Shown piece after piece: positions 17,558-26,243 of a DNA stretch of 64,000 nucleotides. The notes beneath the pieces are model-generated. The model ran no database searches. It was not told the DNA's origin and worked only from the letters and a program-made list of their open reading frames with translations. Each line of letters opens with the position of its first letter. Within the stretch, counting starts at the first letter, position 1. Source of the stretch: Desulfurella acetivorans A63 (GTDB taxonomy: Bacteria; Campylobacterota_A; Desulfurellia; Desulfurellales; Desulfurellaceae); the NCBI GenBank assembly GCA_000517565.1, contig CP007051.1:248001-312000 (forward strand), in the 5' to 3' direction. The position numbers and the translations under genes were made by a program.

Positions 17558-18898
17558 ATGAAAAAACTACTGTATTGTTCAAAAAAAGGTATAAAAATAG
17601 TATCATATAAAAATGGGAAAAAATTTGAGATATTGGATATTAAAGAATCTGATATAGAAACTTTGCCTGAGTTTATTAAACCAAAAGATATAGTTAGCTT
17701 AGCATTTGAATCTAATTTGTATGTAGATACAGGTGAATTTACAAGCTTATCAAAGCTTGCAACTCATGCTTCAATAAAAAATACAGTAAGTAATCTGGGT
17801 ATTTTTGGTAAGGATTTTGAAATCAGTTTCAAAAAACTAAAGCCGATAGATAAAACAAAAGCAATATTTTATTATGTAGTGGTAAACAAAGATAGTTTTG
17901 ATTTTATAGATAGACTTGATTGTACAATTGAACAGTGTGTGCCTGTTGAAATTGCAATTAAAAATTTATTTTGTAATCAATATGCAAATCAGTTGCCTAT
18001 TTTGGCAATAATCGAAAAAGATGAATTTATCATAACTATTGCCTTTGACAAAGATAGATTGTTAAATGCAAAAAAAATTCATAAAGAAGGTTTTGGCACT
18101 GAAACTCAAGAGTTAATTCAGTATATAGAGCAAATTGTATCGCAATACAGTGTAAAAAATATTTACTGCTTAGGTTCAAAAGAATTGATTGACAATTTAC
18201 AAAATGCAAATATTAAGGTTAGTGCACCAACTTTTAAATTTGATAGCAAGCTTGAATTAAACGATTATATTGAAGTATTGGGTTTGCTTTATAAAAGCGA
18301 TATTAATTTTCTAACGCCCAAACATAAAGAAAACTATGAAACATTTAAACACGCTCAAATTGCTAGTAAACTTTCGATTGTTGTTTTGATAGGTGGGGTT
18401 TTGATATTTTTTGCGGGTTTTATTAATTACTTTAAAATTTTAGATTTAACTAATCAGTTGAATGCTGAATTATCTTCATATAATAAAAGTTTAGGGTCAA
18501 TAAATACAAAAATCAATGCTACAAACATACAAAATAATATAAATTTGTTCATTAAATATCAAAAATTACCAAGATTAGACTCAATTTTAAGTGAACTTTC
18601 AACTTATAAATTACCTAACTTGTATTTTATAGAAGTGGATATTTCAAATGCTCAACCTGCAAACATTCAAAACGCTACATCAAATAATACGCTTGAAACT
18701 GTTAATTATACAATCAATATAAAAGGTTTGGTCTTTGGTGATCTAAAAAGTGCCAAAGGCGAGTTTAATGAATTTTTAAAAGAAGTTTCAAAAAATTATA
18801 AAATAAATGTATCTAACTTTTATTATTTGGATGGAAAATTGCTATTTGATTTGAGTCTTGAGGAAAAAAAATGTATTATCTTAAAAAAGCTTTGTTGA
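17558..18898 (+). CDS. MshI-like pilus biogenesis protein (PilM-PilN type fusion)
   Basis: A 446-residue protein. Residues 1 to about 260 are soluble and would match an actin-like PilM-type cytoplasmic domain. A membrane helix at about 271-295 (LSIVVLIGGVLIFFAGF) is followed by a short coiled coil and a PilN-like periplasmic domain. This layout is that of MshI, in which PilM and PilN functions are joined. Sequence identity to known MshI looks weak, so the call rests on architecture and position between mshM-like and PilO-like genes. The start abuts the previous stop; the end overlaps the next gene by 28 bases. Confidence 0.65.
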   Translation: MKKLLYCSKKGIKIVSYKNGKKFEILDIKESDIETLPEFIKPKDIVSLAFESNLYVDTGEFTSLSKLATHASIKNTVSNLGIFGKDFEISFKKLKPIDKTKAIFYYVVVNKDSFDFIDRLDCTIEQCVPVEIAIKNLFCNQYANQLPILAIIEKDEFIITIAFDKDRLLNAKKIHKEGFGTETQELIQYIEQIVSQYSVKNIYCLGSKELIDNLQNANIKVSAPTFKFDSKLELNDYIEVLGLLYKSDINFLTPKHKENYETFKHAQIASKLSIVVLIGGVLIFFAGFINYFKILDLTNQLNAELSSYNKSLGSINTKINATNIQNNINLFIKYQKLPRLDSILSELSTYKLPNLYFIEVDISNAQPANIQNATSNNTLETVNYTINIKGLVFGDLKSAKGEFNEFLKEVSKNYKINVSNFYYLDGKLLFDLSLEEKKCIILKKLC

Positions 18899-19254
18899 GT
18901 GTTTTTATTGTATCTGTTTTTAGCAGTTTTTCGATAATATTTTATAGGTATACTTTGGCTAAGCTAAATATACTAAATCAAGCTATGTCAACTTTATCAT
19001 CTTATCAAAACAAAATTTCTACAGTTAAGCAAAAATTAAGTGTGTTAAAACGTGACGAAAGTATCATTAAAGGTATAGACACAAAATTAAAGACAAATTT
19101 TAAAATAAACTTATCAGAAAATAGTTTAATTAAGCTTGTTGAAGATATAGATAGTCTTTATAGTTCTGGTATGATAGTTATAAAGGATGCTAAAATCCAG
19201 TCTTCAAATGGTACTTTAAATTGCACAATTGAAGGTTTTAGGTGGGGTTTATGA
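18871..19254 (+). CDS. Small PilO/MshJ-like alignment protein
   Basis: A 127-residue bitopic protein: one N-terminal membrane helix (about 7-27), then a coiled-coil region and a small periplasmic domain. This is the shape of PilO/MshJ proteins, which pair with PilN to connect the inner-membrane platform to the secretin. There are no residue motifs to prove it; the call is from topology, size and gene order. It overlaps the gene before by 28 bases and the gene after by 4 (ATGA). Confidence 0.55.
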   Translation: MYYLKKALLSVFIVSVFSSFSIIFYRYTLAKLNILNQAMSTLSSYQNKISTVKQKLSVLKRDESIIKGIDTKLKTNFKINLSENSLIKLVEDIDSLYSSGMIVIKDAKIQSSNGTLNCTIEGFRWGL

Positions 19255-19661
19255 AGCCTCAGAGCATTATTGTTTATATACCTTTTTTTATAATTTTGTT
19301 GGGATTGATTTGGCCTATTAAACTTAATCCGTATAATATTTTATTGCCTGATAGTCTAAAAGATATTGAAAGTTTGAATATCCCAAGTATACAGGTAAAA
19401 AAGCAAATAGATACAAAACCACAAGAGATATTTCTTATAAATAAAAATGTTTTGACTCTACAGCCTAATACATTTGAGTTTACTATGCCAAAACTTACTA
19501 TTATATCAAAAGATAAATACGGATATTTTTGTTTTTTAGATGGAAAATTTTATAGAGTTGGACAGTCAAGTGATGGGTTTAAAGTTTTGAAAATAGGAAG
19601 TGATTATGTTATCCTGCAAACACCAATAGGGAGGCAAACATTGTATGTTAAAATACCTTAA
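19251..19661 (+). CDS. Small envelope protein, PilP/MshK-like position
   Basis: A 136-residue protein with an N-terminal hydrophobic helix (about 6-24) and a C-terminal beta-rich region (about 85-136). That region has a pattern like the PilP/GspC homology fold (KLTIISKDKYGYFCFLDGKFY, later GSDYVILQTP). PilP-type proteins bind the secretin N-domains; the gene lies directly before the secretin gene. The ATG at 19251 overlapping the previous TGA is preferred to the GTG three codons upstream. It lacks a lipobox. Function is inferred mainly from context. Confidence 0.55.
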   Translation: MKPQSIIVYIPFFIILLGLIWPIKLNPYNILLPDSLKDIESLNIPSIQVKKQIDTKPQEIFLINKNVLTLQPNTFEFTMPKLTIISKDKYGYFCFLDGKFYRVGQSSDGFKVLKIGSDYVILQTPIGRQTLYVKIP

Positions 19662-21543
19662 GTATATTTTGTTATGTTTTTTAGTAACGTCATGCGCTAC
19701 AAGCAGAGAAATTGCAAAAAATGACTTTTCTATAAAATCTGAAACTCAAGATGTTACATCACCGCTACCAAATAAAATTATCTTTAAACCTCAATTTGAA
19801 AGCGTTTCACCAATAAATACCCAGTATATAAACTTGATTGTAAAAGATGCAGATTTTAAAGATGTATATTATACAATAGCAAAGGTGGCGGGTCTTAATT
19901 TGGTAATTGATTCAAACTTAGAAAGTATTACTCAAAAGCCAAAAACACAAAATATACAACCGCAAGCCAATTACCAGGCACCTTATAACCCTTATTATAA
20001 TCCATATGTTCCAAATACGAGCTTTAATCAATCACCAAATTCTTCTTACTCGCCTCAATTTGTTGGTTTAAATCCATCTGTGCCGCAAAACCCAAATTCA
20101 CTACAAGCTCCACAAAATCCCAATATTACAAAACCCCAACAAGTTCAACCACCCTACACTCAAGAAATTCAGCATTCTCAAAACCAACAGCAAATTTACT
20201 ATGTACCTTTAGTCACTGTATCTTTCAAACATACACCTATTAAAGAAGCTCTTGATGCATTATCCCAATCTTTAAATTTGGTTTACGAAATAAAAGGCAA
20301 AACGCTTTATGTAAAAGAATTTGGTACAAAGATGTTTTATTTAAACTTTATAGCTTCCAAAAAACAGGCAAGCATAAGTGTAGGTGGCGATGTGTTGGGT
20401 AGTGCTAGCCAATCTGCGACAGCTGCAACGGGTGGTTCTGCTTCAACGCCTTTGACGGGAGAGTTCAAAATAACAGATTCTATTGGTACATCTTCTACGG
20501 ATATTTATGCACAAATAGAAAATACGCTTAAAGCAATGCTTTCAAAAGAAGGTAAATACTCTCTTGATCCTTCCATTGGTCTTTTAGTTGTAAGGGATAG
20601 AGAACAGAATTTAAACTTAATTTCAAAATATATCCAAAATTTAAAATCACACTACGATTCTCAGGTACTTTTAGAAGTTAAGATCGTTGAGGTAAACTTA
20701 AACGATTCTTCAAGCTACGGCATAAATTGGAATGCTTTATTTAGAGCGGCAAATGGTCGCTTTACAGTGCAACAAAACTTATCTAATATACCACAAAATT
20801 CTCTAAATGCTCTAACATCAAATGCAAATTATCCACCTGAAATCTATGGTCAGACTTTTCCTTTTAATCCAGGTATTTTTGGAACGGCACCAGGTGTTGC
20901 TACAAATAGTGCCAATATGCCAGCAGGCATAGCCGCGACTTTTAATACAAACAACTTTGGCGTATTGCTGGACGCTCTTGCTCAATACGGTAATGTAAAG
21001 ATTATTTCAAATCCACGCATATTGGTAACAAACGGTCAACCTGCTTTAATCAGTGTAGGCAAAAGCATATCGTATATTCAGTCTGTGCAGGTTACAACTA
21101 CAACTGTAGCCGGTGGTACATCAACCACACAGCCTACTGTCAATTTAAATAGCGTGTTTGATGGCGTAATGCTAGGTGTAATTCCCTATATTAACAATTC
21201 AACAAACACAGTTAATTTAAGCATTACTCCTATAAAAAGCACTGTTTTGAGCCTAACGCCAACTACGATAGGTCAAAATTCATATACACTACCGCAGGTA
21301 AACCTTGAAGAAGCGACAACGCAGATTGCAGCCAAAAGCGATCAGATGATCGTAATAGGTGGTCTTATAAGCAAACAAATAAATAAATCAAATACACGTA
21401 TACCTGTACTTGGCGACATACCAATTGTAGGTAATTTGTTTAAGCAAAACAATGAGTCCATAAGTAATGTTGAACTTGTAATATTAATAAAACCAATAAT
21501 TTTAAGGACAGATTCTTCGGTAGTTAGAGGAGAAAGTGAGTAA
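19645..21543 (+). CDS. mshL: Pilus secretin, MshL/PilQ family, lipoprotein
   Basis: A 632-residue outer-membrane secretin that would form the pilus exit pore. It begins with a lipoprotein signal peptide, lipobox LVTSC with C17. An STN/N0 domain starts near 62 (NLIVKDADFKDVYYTIAKVAGLNLVID). It is interrupted by a Pro/Asn/Gln/Tyr-rich stretch at about 96-184 and resumes at VTVSFKHTPIKEALDALS. A short Ser/Gly/Thr-rich run sits near 255-275. The secretin core follows (LLEVKIVEVNL, then VKIISNPRILVTNGQPALISVG, and GGLISKQINKS...RIPVLGDIPIVGNLFK). GGGAGG precedes the ATG. Confidence 0.92.
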   Translation: MLKYLKYILLCFLVTSCATSREIAKNDFSIKSETQDVTSPLPNKIIFKPQFESVSPINTQYINLIVKDADFKDVYYTIAKVAGLNLVIDSNLESITQKPKTQNIQPQANYQAPYNPYYNPYVPNTSFNQSPNSSYSPQFVGLNPSVPQNPNSLQAPQNPNITKPQQVQPPYTQEIQHSQNQQQIYYVPLVTVSFKHTPIKEALDALSQSLNLVYEIKGKTLYVKEFGTKMFYLNFIASKKQASISVGGDVLGSASQSATAATGGSASTPLTGEFKITDSIGTSSTDIYAQIENTLKAMLSKEGKYSLDPSIGLLVVRDREQNLNLISKYIQNLKSHYDSQVLLEVKIVEVNLNDSSSYGINWNALFRAANGRFTVQQNLSNIPQNSLNALTSNANYPPEIYGQTFPFNPGIFGTAPGVATNSANMPAGIAATFNTNNFGVLLDALAQYGNVKIISNPRILVTNGQPALISVGKSISYIQSVQVTTTTVAGGTSTTQPTVNLNSVFDGVMLGVIPYINNSTNTVNLSITPIKSTVLSLTPTTIGQNSYTLPQVNLEEATTQIAAKSDQMIVIGGLISKQINKSNTRIPVLGDIPIVGNLFKQNNESISNVELVILIKPIILRTDSSVVRGESE

Positions 21544-22336
21544 ACTATATGAGGCTTTAAAGAGGTTAGAACAAGCAAAAAAACCACCTACCAATAATTA
21601 TAATAAAAAACCAGACAAAAAAAACATAAAGTGGATCGTGCTTTTTTTTGTTTCAATTTTAGTTGGTAGTTTGCTTATTCATCTATCAGATTTTATTGGT
21701 AAATCCCCCTCTCAAAAAACGCAAAACGCAATAAAGATTTCTACACAAAACGAAACAAATTCTACAAACTCTACAAATCCAAAACTTTTAACAAAACAAT
21801 TAAATGCTACAAATTCAACAAAAAGTCCAATTTTAAAGTCTGTATCAGAAAAAACTACAAATAAAAAAATTACAATTCAATCCAAACCTTCATATTCTCA
21901 ACAGATTAGCACAACCAATCAAACAAAAACGGAGTCTACAAAAGAAAATCAATTAAAAAATGTTTTGCATTACCAGCAAGAAAAAGCAGAAAAACTTTCT
22001 AACTTAGCACTCAATATAAACAATAGTATAGAAAATGGCGATTATTATAGAGCAAAATTACTACTTAAAGAATATTTATCCATTCAAGAAGATCCTTTTG
22101 CCCTAAACGATCTTGCAGCAATATACATAAAAGAAGGACAATATTTACAGGCAGTAAAGCTTTTGCAAAAATCAATAAAGCAAAATCCATCCGCTGCAGC
22201 CTACATTAACATCATTTATTGTTACAAAAAACTTAATGATACAACTAAGCTTAATGAAATTTTAAAAACAATAAATCCTTCAATGCTTAATGATACCCAA
22301 AAAGCTATAATAAATGAAATCATAAATTCTAAATAG
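21536..22336 (+). CDS. TPR-repeat pilus protein, MshN-like
   Basis: A 266-residue protein starting MSKLYEALKRLEQAKK, a short cytoplasmic helix seen in GspB/MshN-type proteins, then one membrane helix (about 32-50). A low-complexity Thr/Ser/Asn/Lys-rich linker (about 55-140) leads to at least two TPR-like repeats (about 145-260, e.g. DLAAIYIKEGQYLQAVKLLQKS). It starts at GTG 21536, overlapping the secretin stop by 8 bases, with an AGAGGAGA ribosome site. It ends the pilus locus. Likely role is an envelope scaffold for the pilus machine. Confidence 0.65.
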   Translation: MSKLYEALKRLEQAKKPPTNNYNKKPDKKNIKWIVLFFVSILVGSLLIHLSDFIGKSPSQKTQNAIKISTQNETNSTNSTNPKLLTKQLNATNSTKSPILKSVSEKTTNKKITIQSKPSYSQQISTTNQTKTESTKENQLKNVLHYQQEKAEKLSNLALNINNSIENGDYYRAKLLLKEYLSIQEDPFALNDLAAIYIKEGQYLQAVKLLQKSIKQNPSAAAYINIIYCYKKLNDTTKLNEILKTINPSMLNDTQKAIINEIINSK

Positions 22337-22403
22337 TGTTTATTTTAGTACTTTTTGATATAATAAATTTAAGGTTTAAAATTACAGCCAAAGGAGAGTT
22401 TTT

Positions 22404-23624
22404 ATTAAAATTTTATCTCAAACCTTCAGTTCTCTTAGGTATAAAAATTTCAGGATTTTCTGGTTTGGCCAAATTATTTCTTCAATTGGTACCTGGATGC
22501 AAATTGTAGGTCAGGCGTGGCTTGTCTTGAAATTGACAAACTCACCTTTTTTACTTGGTCTCGTTGTTGCTTTTCAGTATTTGCCTATTTTGTTTTTTTC
22601 TTTATATGCAGGAGATGTTGCAGATAGATTCAAAAAACGCTATATTGTAATAATTACACAAAGCTCTATGGCGCTTTTTTCTCTAATATTAGCTATACTT
22701 ACAGGTTTTGATGTTATAACTTATATTGAAGTTTTGATGCTAACTGCTCTTATGGGTCTTGCTCAAACATTTGATGTACCAGCAAGGCAATCATTTATGA
22801 TAGATTTGGTTGGTAAAAATGATTTATCAAATGCTATCGCGCTAAACTCTACAATATTTAACCTAGCGCGTATTATAGGTCCTGCAATTGCAGGCATAAT
22901 GATTGCAAAGATTGGTATCAAGGCTACCTTTTATGCGAATGCCATAAGCTTTGTGCCTCTTGTTATTGGTTTATTTTTTATTGATAAGGATGGTGAGCCT
23001 TCTGGCAAAAGAAGTTCCCTAAAAAACAGTGTAAAAGAATTAATTGCATTCATAAAGACAAATAAAGTTTTACTTGATATAATTATTTTGCTAACAATAT
23101 TGTCAATATTTGCAATGAATTTCAGTGTGCTTGTGCCTCTTTTGGCAAAATATACACTAAAACAAAATGCCATTGGCTTTGGTATGTTAATGACTTATAT
23201 GGGTCTTGGCTCATTTTTTGGAGCTATGTTTATAGCATATATCTCAAAAAAAACGTCTTACCTCAAATTAATGATTATAAATGCTTTTGGTTTAAATATT
23301 TTTCAAATTTTGATGGCAATATCTAAAAACTATACTCAAGCAAGCATTTCAATATTTGCTGCAGGCTTTTGTTTAATTGCATATATTATACTATCAAATA
23401 CAATTATGCAGCTTTTATCTACAAACGAGTTAAGGGGTCGCATAATGAGCGTATACTCATTAGTATTTTTGGGTGTTACGCCATTTGGGAGTATATTTAG
23501 CGGAATAGTCGCAAATTATATTGGTATAAGATTTGCAATATTTAGTGGTGCAGTTATTGGATTTTTAGTTTGCTTGTTTTACTTGAAGAGATTTATTTTG
23601 TACATAAGGGAGGTTCTATTATGA
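22404..23624 (+). CDS. MFS exporter of the EntS/MFS_3 type, apparent ATT start codon
   Basis: A major facilitator protein of about 406 residues with motif A GDVADRFKKRY near 70. Homologues begin with a segment like SLRYKNFRIFWFGQ, and that segment is encoded here in frame upstream of the first ATG (22497), back to about 22404. A good ribosome site AAGGAGAG (22391-22398) is followed 5 bases later by ATT and by no ATG, GTG or TTG. I therefore place the start at ATT 22404, giving MKILSQTFSSLRYKNF. If 22497 were used the first membrane helix would be cut. The substrate is unknown. A TATAAT stands at 22359-22364. The stop overlaps cinA by 3 bases. Confidence 0.75.
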   Translation: MKILSQTFSSLRYKNFRIFWFGQIISSIGTWMQIVGQAWLVLKLTNSPFLLGLVVAFQYLPILFFSLYAGDVADRFKKRYIVIITQSSMALFSLILAILTGFDVITYIEVLMLTALMGLAQTFDVPARQSFMIDLVGKNDLSNAIALNSTIFNLARIIGPAIAGIMIAKIGIKATFYANAISFVPLVIGLFFIDKDGEPSGKRSSLKNSVKELIAFIKTNKVLLDIIILLTILSIFAMNFSVLVPLLAKYTLKQNAIGFGMLMTYMGLGSFFGAMFIAYISKKTSYLKLMIINAFGLNIFQILMAISKNYTQASISIFAAGFCLIAYIILSNTIMQLLSTNELRGRIMSVYSLVFLGVTPFGSIFSGIVANYIGIRFAIFSGAVIGFLVCLFYLKRFILYIREVLL

Positions 23625-24790
23625 GTGTTGGTATTTTAATTACAGGTAGTGAGTTTGCCACAGGATCAAAACAGGATACAAATTCGTCTATTTTTGCAAA
23701 AATAGCATTTGAACGAGGATTGGATGTTGTTTTTATACATATTTGCAAAGATATTGAAGAGGAGATTGAAAAAAGCGTTCAGTTTGCACTTGAAATGTGC
23801 GACATCCTTATTGTAAGTGGGGGACTGGGTCCTACATTTGATGATGTAACACGTCAGGCATTATCAAAAGCTTTTAATGAAAAGTTAATTTACGATGAAG
23901 CGTGGCTTAAGTATTTAGAAAATGAGTATAGTTTGCGCAATGTAGAATTCACAAATGCAAGGAAAAATATGGCGCTTAGACTTTTAAATTCAAAGCCAAT
24001 AACCAATGATTATGGTAAAGCTTTAGGTTTTATCTATGAAAAAAACCACAAAGTAACAATTGTTTTGCCAGGCATACCGCAAGAAGCAAAAAGTATGCTA
24101 ATTAAAGCTTTTAATGAGTTGGGTTATACAAAAAAAATTAGAGAAATTTCATTGTTTAGGACATTTGGCTTAAAAGAAAGTGATGTTAGCAGTTTAGTTA
24201 AAGATTTTGGCAATACATTTATTAATGTTTCGGCTTTGGGTGTTGATGTTTATGCCAAAGAATCCACAAGTGCCAGTAAAATTGAAGCTGTTCTTGGTAA
24301 ATACATATATGCACACGATGAGTCTGAAATGGAAGAAATAGTTGGAAAGCTATTAAGGCAAAAGCAATTAACGATTGCGACAGCTGAATCCTCAACAGGT
24401 GGCCTTATTGTATCAAGAATTGTAAATGTAGCAGGATCGTCCGATTATTGTTTGGGTGGTATAGTTAGCTACTCTAACCAGGCAAAAATGAACATACTTG
24501 GTGTAAAAGAGCAAACGCTAAAATCTTTTGGTGCAGTTAGTGAGCAAACGGCAAAAGAAATGCTTCTTGGTGCTAAGCGTCTTTTTGGAGCAGATATTAT
24601 TTTGTGTGATACAGGCATAGCTGGACCAGGTGGTGGTACATCCGAAAAACCAGTAGGTTTGCACTACATAGGTATTATGATAAAAAACAATATTAATATC
24701 TACAAAGAGATTTATCAGGCACAAAGAAACTATACAAGATTGTATATTTCTCAGTTTGCCCTAAATTTAGTTAGACTTGCACTTTCTTAA
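23621..24790 (+). CDS. cinA: CinA-like protein (NMN deamidase / competence-damage family)
   Basis: A 389-residue protein with both CinA domains. The N-terminal molybdopterin-binding-like (COG1058) domain has ITGSEFATG and VSGGLGPTFDDVTRQA. The C-terminal nicotinamide-nucleotide amidase domain has TIATAESSTGGLIVSRI near 260-280 and DTGIAGPGGGTSEKPVGLHYIG near 340. The start at ATG 23621 has a GGGAGG site and overlaps the MFS stop; the longer frame from 23570 overlaps too much. In other bacteria this enzyme recycles pyridine nucleotides. Confidence 0.92.
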   Translation: MSVGILITGSEFATGSKQDTNSSIFAKIAFERGLDVVFIHICKDIEEEIEKSVQFALEMCDILIVSGGLGPTFDDVTRQALSKAFNEKLIYDEAWLKYLENEYSLRNVEFTNARKNMALRLLNSKPITNDYGKALGFIYEKNHKVTIVLPGIPQEAKSMLIKAFNELGYTKKIREISLFRTFGLKESDVSSLVKDFGNTFINVSALGVDVYAKESTSASKIEAVLGKYIYAHDESEMEEIVGKLLRQKQLTIATAESSTGGLIVSRIVNVAGSSDYCLGGIVSYSNQAKMNILGVKEQTLKSFGAVSEQTAKEMLLGAKRLFGADIILCDTGIAGPGGGTSEKPVGLHYIGIMIKNNINIYKEIYQAQRNYTRLYISQFALNLVRLALS

Positions 24791-24804
24791 AAATTATTTT
24801 TTGC

Positions 24805-24833
24805 TTTACAATACACTAATAATTGTTTATACT
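24805..24833 (+). promoter_or_regulatory. Promoter of the DUF805 gene
   Basis: TTTACA at 24805-24810, a 17-base spacer and TATACT at 24828-24833 form a near-consensus promoter. It is placed in the short gap after cinA and 20 bases before the ATG at 24853. Confidence 0.65.
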
Positions 24834-24852
24834 TTTTTTGCAAGAAGGTTTC

Positions 24853-25389
24853 ATGAACAATCTAGAAATGCATGAAACTCAAGAAACAATTTATAGTTCA
24901 AATAATCCTTTAAAATATTGGTTATATGTTTTAAAACACTCATTGGATTTTAAAACACGATCGCCTAGAAAAGAATTTTGGATGTTTTATCTGGGAAATA
25001 TTATAGTATTTGTTATTTTGATATCTTTACTAACGCTTGTTTTATATATATTTAAAGTTACAGATTATACTCAGTTAGTTGCAATTTACTCAACTTTTGT
25101 TATTGTATGGAGGATTGTTTTATTGCTTCCTGCACTTTCACTACAGACAAGGCGTTTTCACGATTTAAACAAAAGTGGTTTTTATACAATTTTGTTTTTT
25201 GTATGTAATTTTTTGCTAGGGTATTTATCTAGTTTTTTAGAACACGTGTCAGAAGAAAGCAGTAAATTTGCTATTTTTGTAGCTATTTTCATAGTATGTT
25301 TTTTGATAGATATGTGGCTTTTTGTCCTACTTGGTTTTATTAAAGGCTCAAGTCAAGAAAATAAATATGGCCCAAATCCGCTTGCTTAA
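24853..25389 (+). CDS. DUF805 family membrane protein
   Basis: A 178-residue membrane protein. A cytosolic N-terminus leads to the family motif SPRKEFWMFYLGN (about 36-48), four predicted helices, and the signature LQTRRFHDLNKSGFY (about 92-106). It ends with KYGPNP, typical of DUF805. Its function is unknown in the family. The ATG at 24853 follows an AGAAGG site; an in-frame ATG at 24823 lies inside the promoter. Its end overlaps the convergent folD stop by 4 bases. Confidence 0.82.
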   Translation: MNNLEMHETQETIYSSNNPLKYWLYVLKHSLDFKTRSPRKEFWMFYLGNIIVFVILISLLTLVLYIFKVTDYTQLVAIYSTFVIVWRIVLLLPALSLQTRRFHDLNKSGFYTILFFVCNFLLGYLSSFLEHVSEESSKFAIFVAIFIVCFLIDMWLFVLLGFIKGSSQENKYGPNPLA

Positions 25390-26234
25390 ACTATATTGTT
25401 TTGTTGTTTGGCTAAAAATACAGTATTTTCTATTAGCACAGCTATAGTCATAGGCCCAACACCACCTGGGACTGGTGTTATATGGCTAGCAATTTTTGAT
25501 ACATTTTCAAAATCAACATCGCCTACGATTTTATCATTAATTTTAGTTATACCTACATCCACTACAACTGCACCTTCTTTTACCATATCTTGGGTAATTA
25601 AATGGGCTTTGCCTGTAGCGCTTATTATGATATCTGCATTTTTTGTTTTATCTTTGAGATTTTTTGTATATATGTGACAGATTTGTACACTGGCATATTC
25701 ATTCAAAAGCATATAAGACATGGGTTTACCTGTAATATTGCCTGTGCCTATTACGCATACATCTTTGCCTTTTAATTCTATATTGTACTCTTCAAATAAC
25801 TTCATTACGCCATATGGTGTACATGGATAAATAAATGGTTTACCGCGCAATAATCTTCCCATATTGTATGGGTGAAATCCATCTACATCTTTTTTAGGAT
25901 CAATTGCTTCTATTACACGTTCTTCGTTAATTTTTGAAGGTAGAGGTAATTGTACTAAAATTGCATTAACCAGAGGATTTTTGTTCAACATATCTATTAC
26001 ATAAAGTAAATCTTTTTCATTTACTTCTTCAGGCATTCTATGATTTATAGAGTATATTCCTACTTCTTCACAAGCCTTTGTTTTCATATTAACGTATACT
26101 TGGCTTGCCGGGTTATTACCCACAAGGATAACAGCCAAACCTGGTATAATACCTTTAGATTTTAACTGATCTATTTCAGTTTTTGCCTGAGATTTGATTT
26201 TATTTGCCAGTGATTTACCGTCTAATACAACCAT
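25386..26234 (-). CDS. folD: Bifunctional methylenetetrahydrofolate dehydrogenase / cyclohydrolase
   Basis: FolD (282 residues) interconverts 5,10-methylene-THF and 10-formyl-THF in the cytosol. Visible features are the catalytic lysine region YVNMKTKACEEVGI (about 49-62), VQLPLPSKI, DVDGFHPYNMGRL, the nucleotide-binding VIGTGNITGKPMSYML (about 160-175), and the C-terminal PGGVGPMTIAVLIEN. Length is normal. It is the last gene of a leftward run that starts at ilvB, 9 bases after the diadenylate cyclase-like gene. Confidence 0.96.
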   Translation of the reverse strand: MVVLDGKSLANKIKSQAKTEIDQLKSKGIIPGLAVILVGNNPASQVYVNMKTKACEEVGIYSINHRMPEEVNEKDLLYVIDMLNKNPLVNAILVQLPLPSKINEERVIEAIDPKKDVDGFHPYNMGRLLRGKPFIYPCTPYGVMKLFEEYNIELKGKDVCVIGTGNITGKPMSYMLLNEYASVQICHIYTKNLKDKTKNADIIISATGKAHLITQDMVKEGAVVVDVGITKINDKIVGDVDFENVSKIASHITPVPGGVGPMTIAVLIENTVFLAKQQNNIV

Positions 26235-26243
26235 GCAACACTC

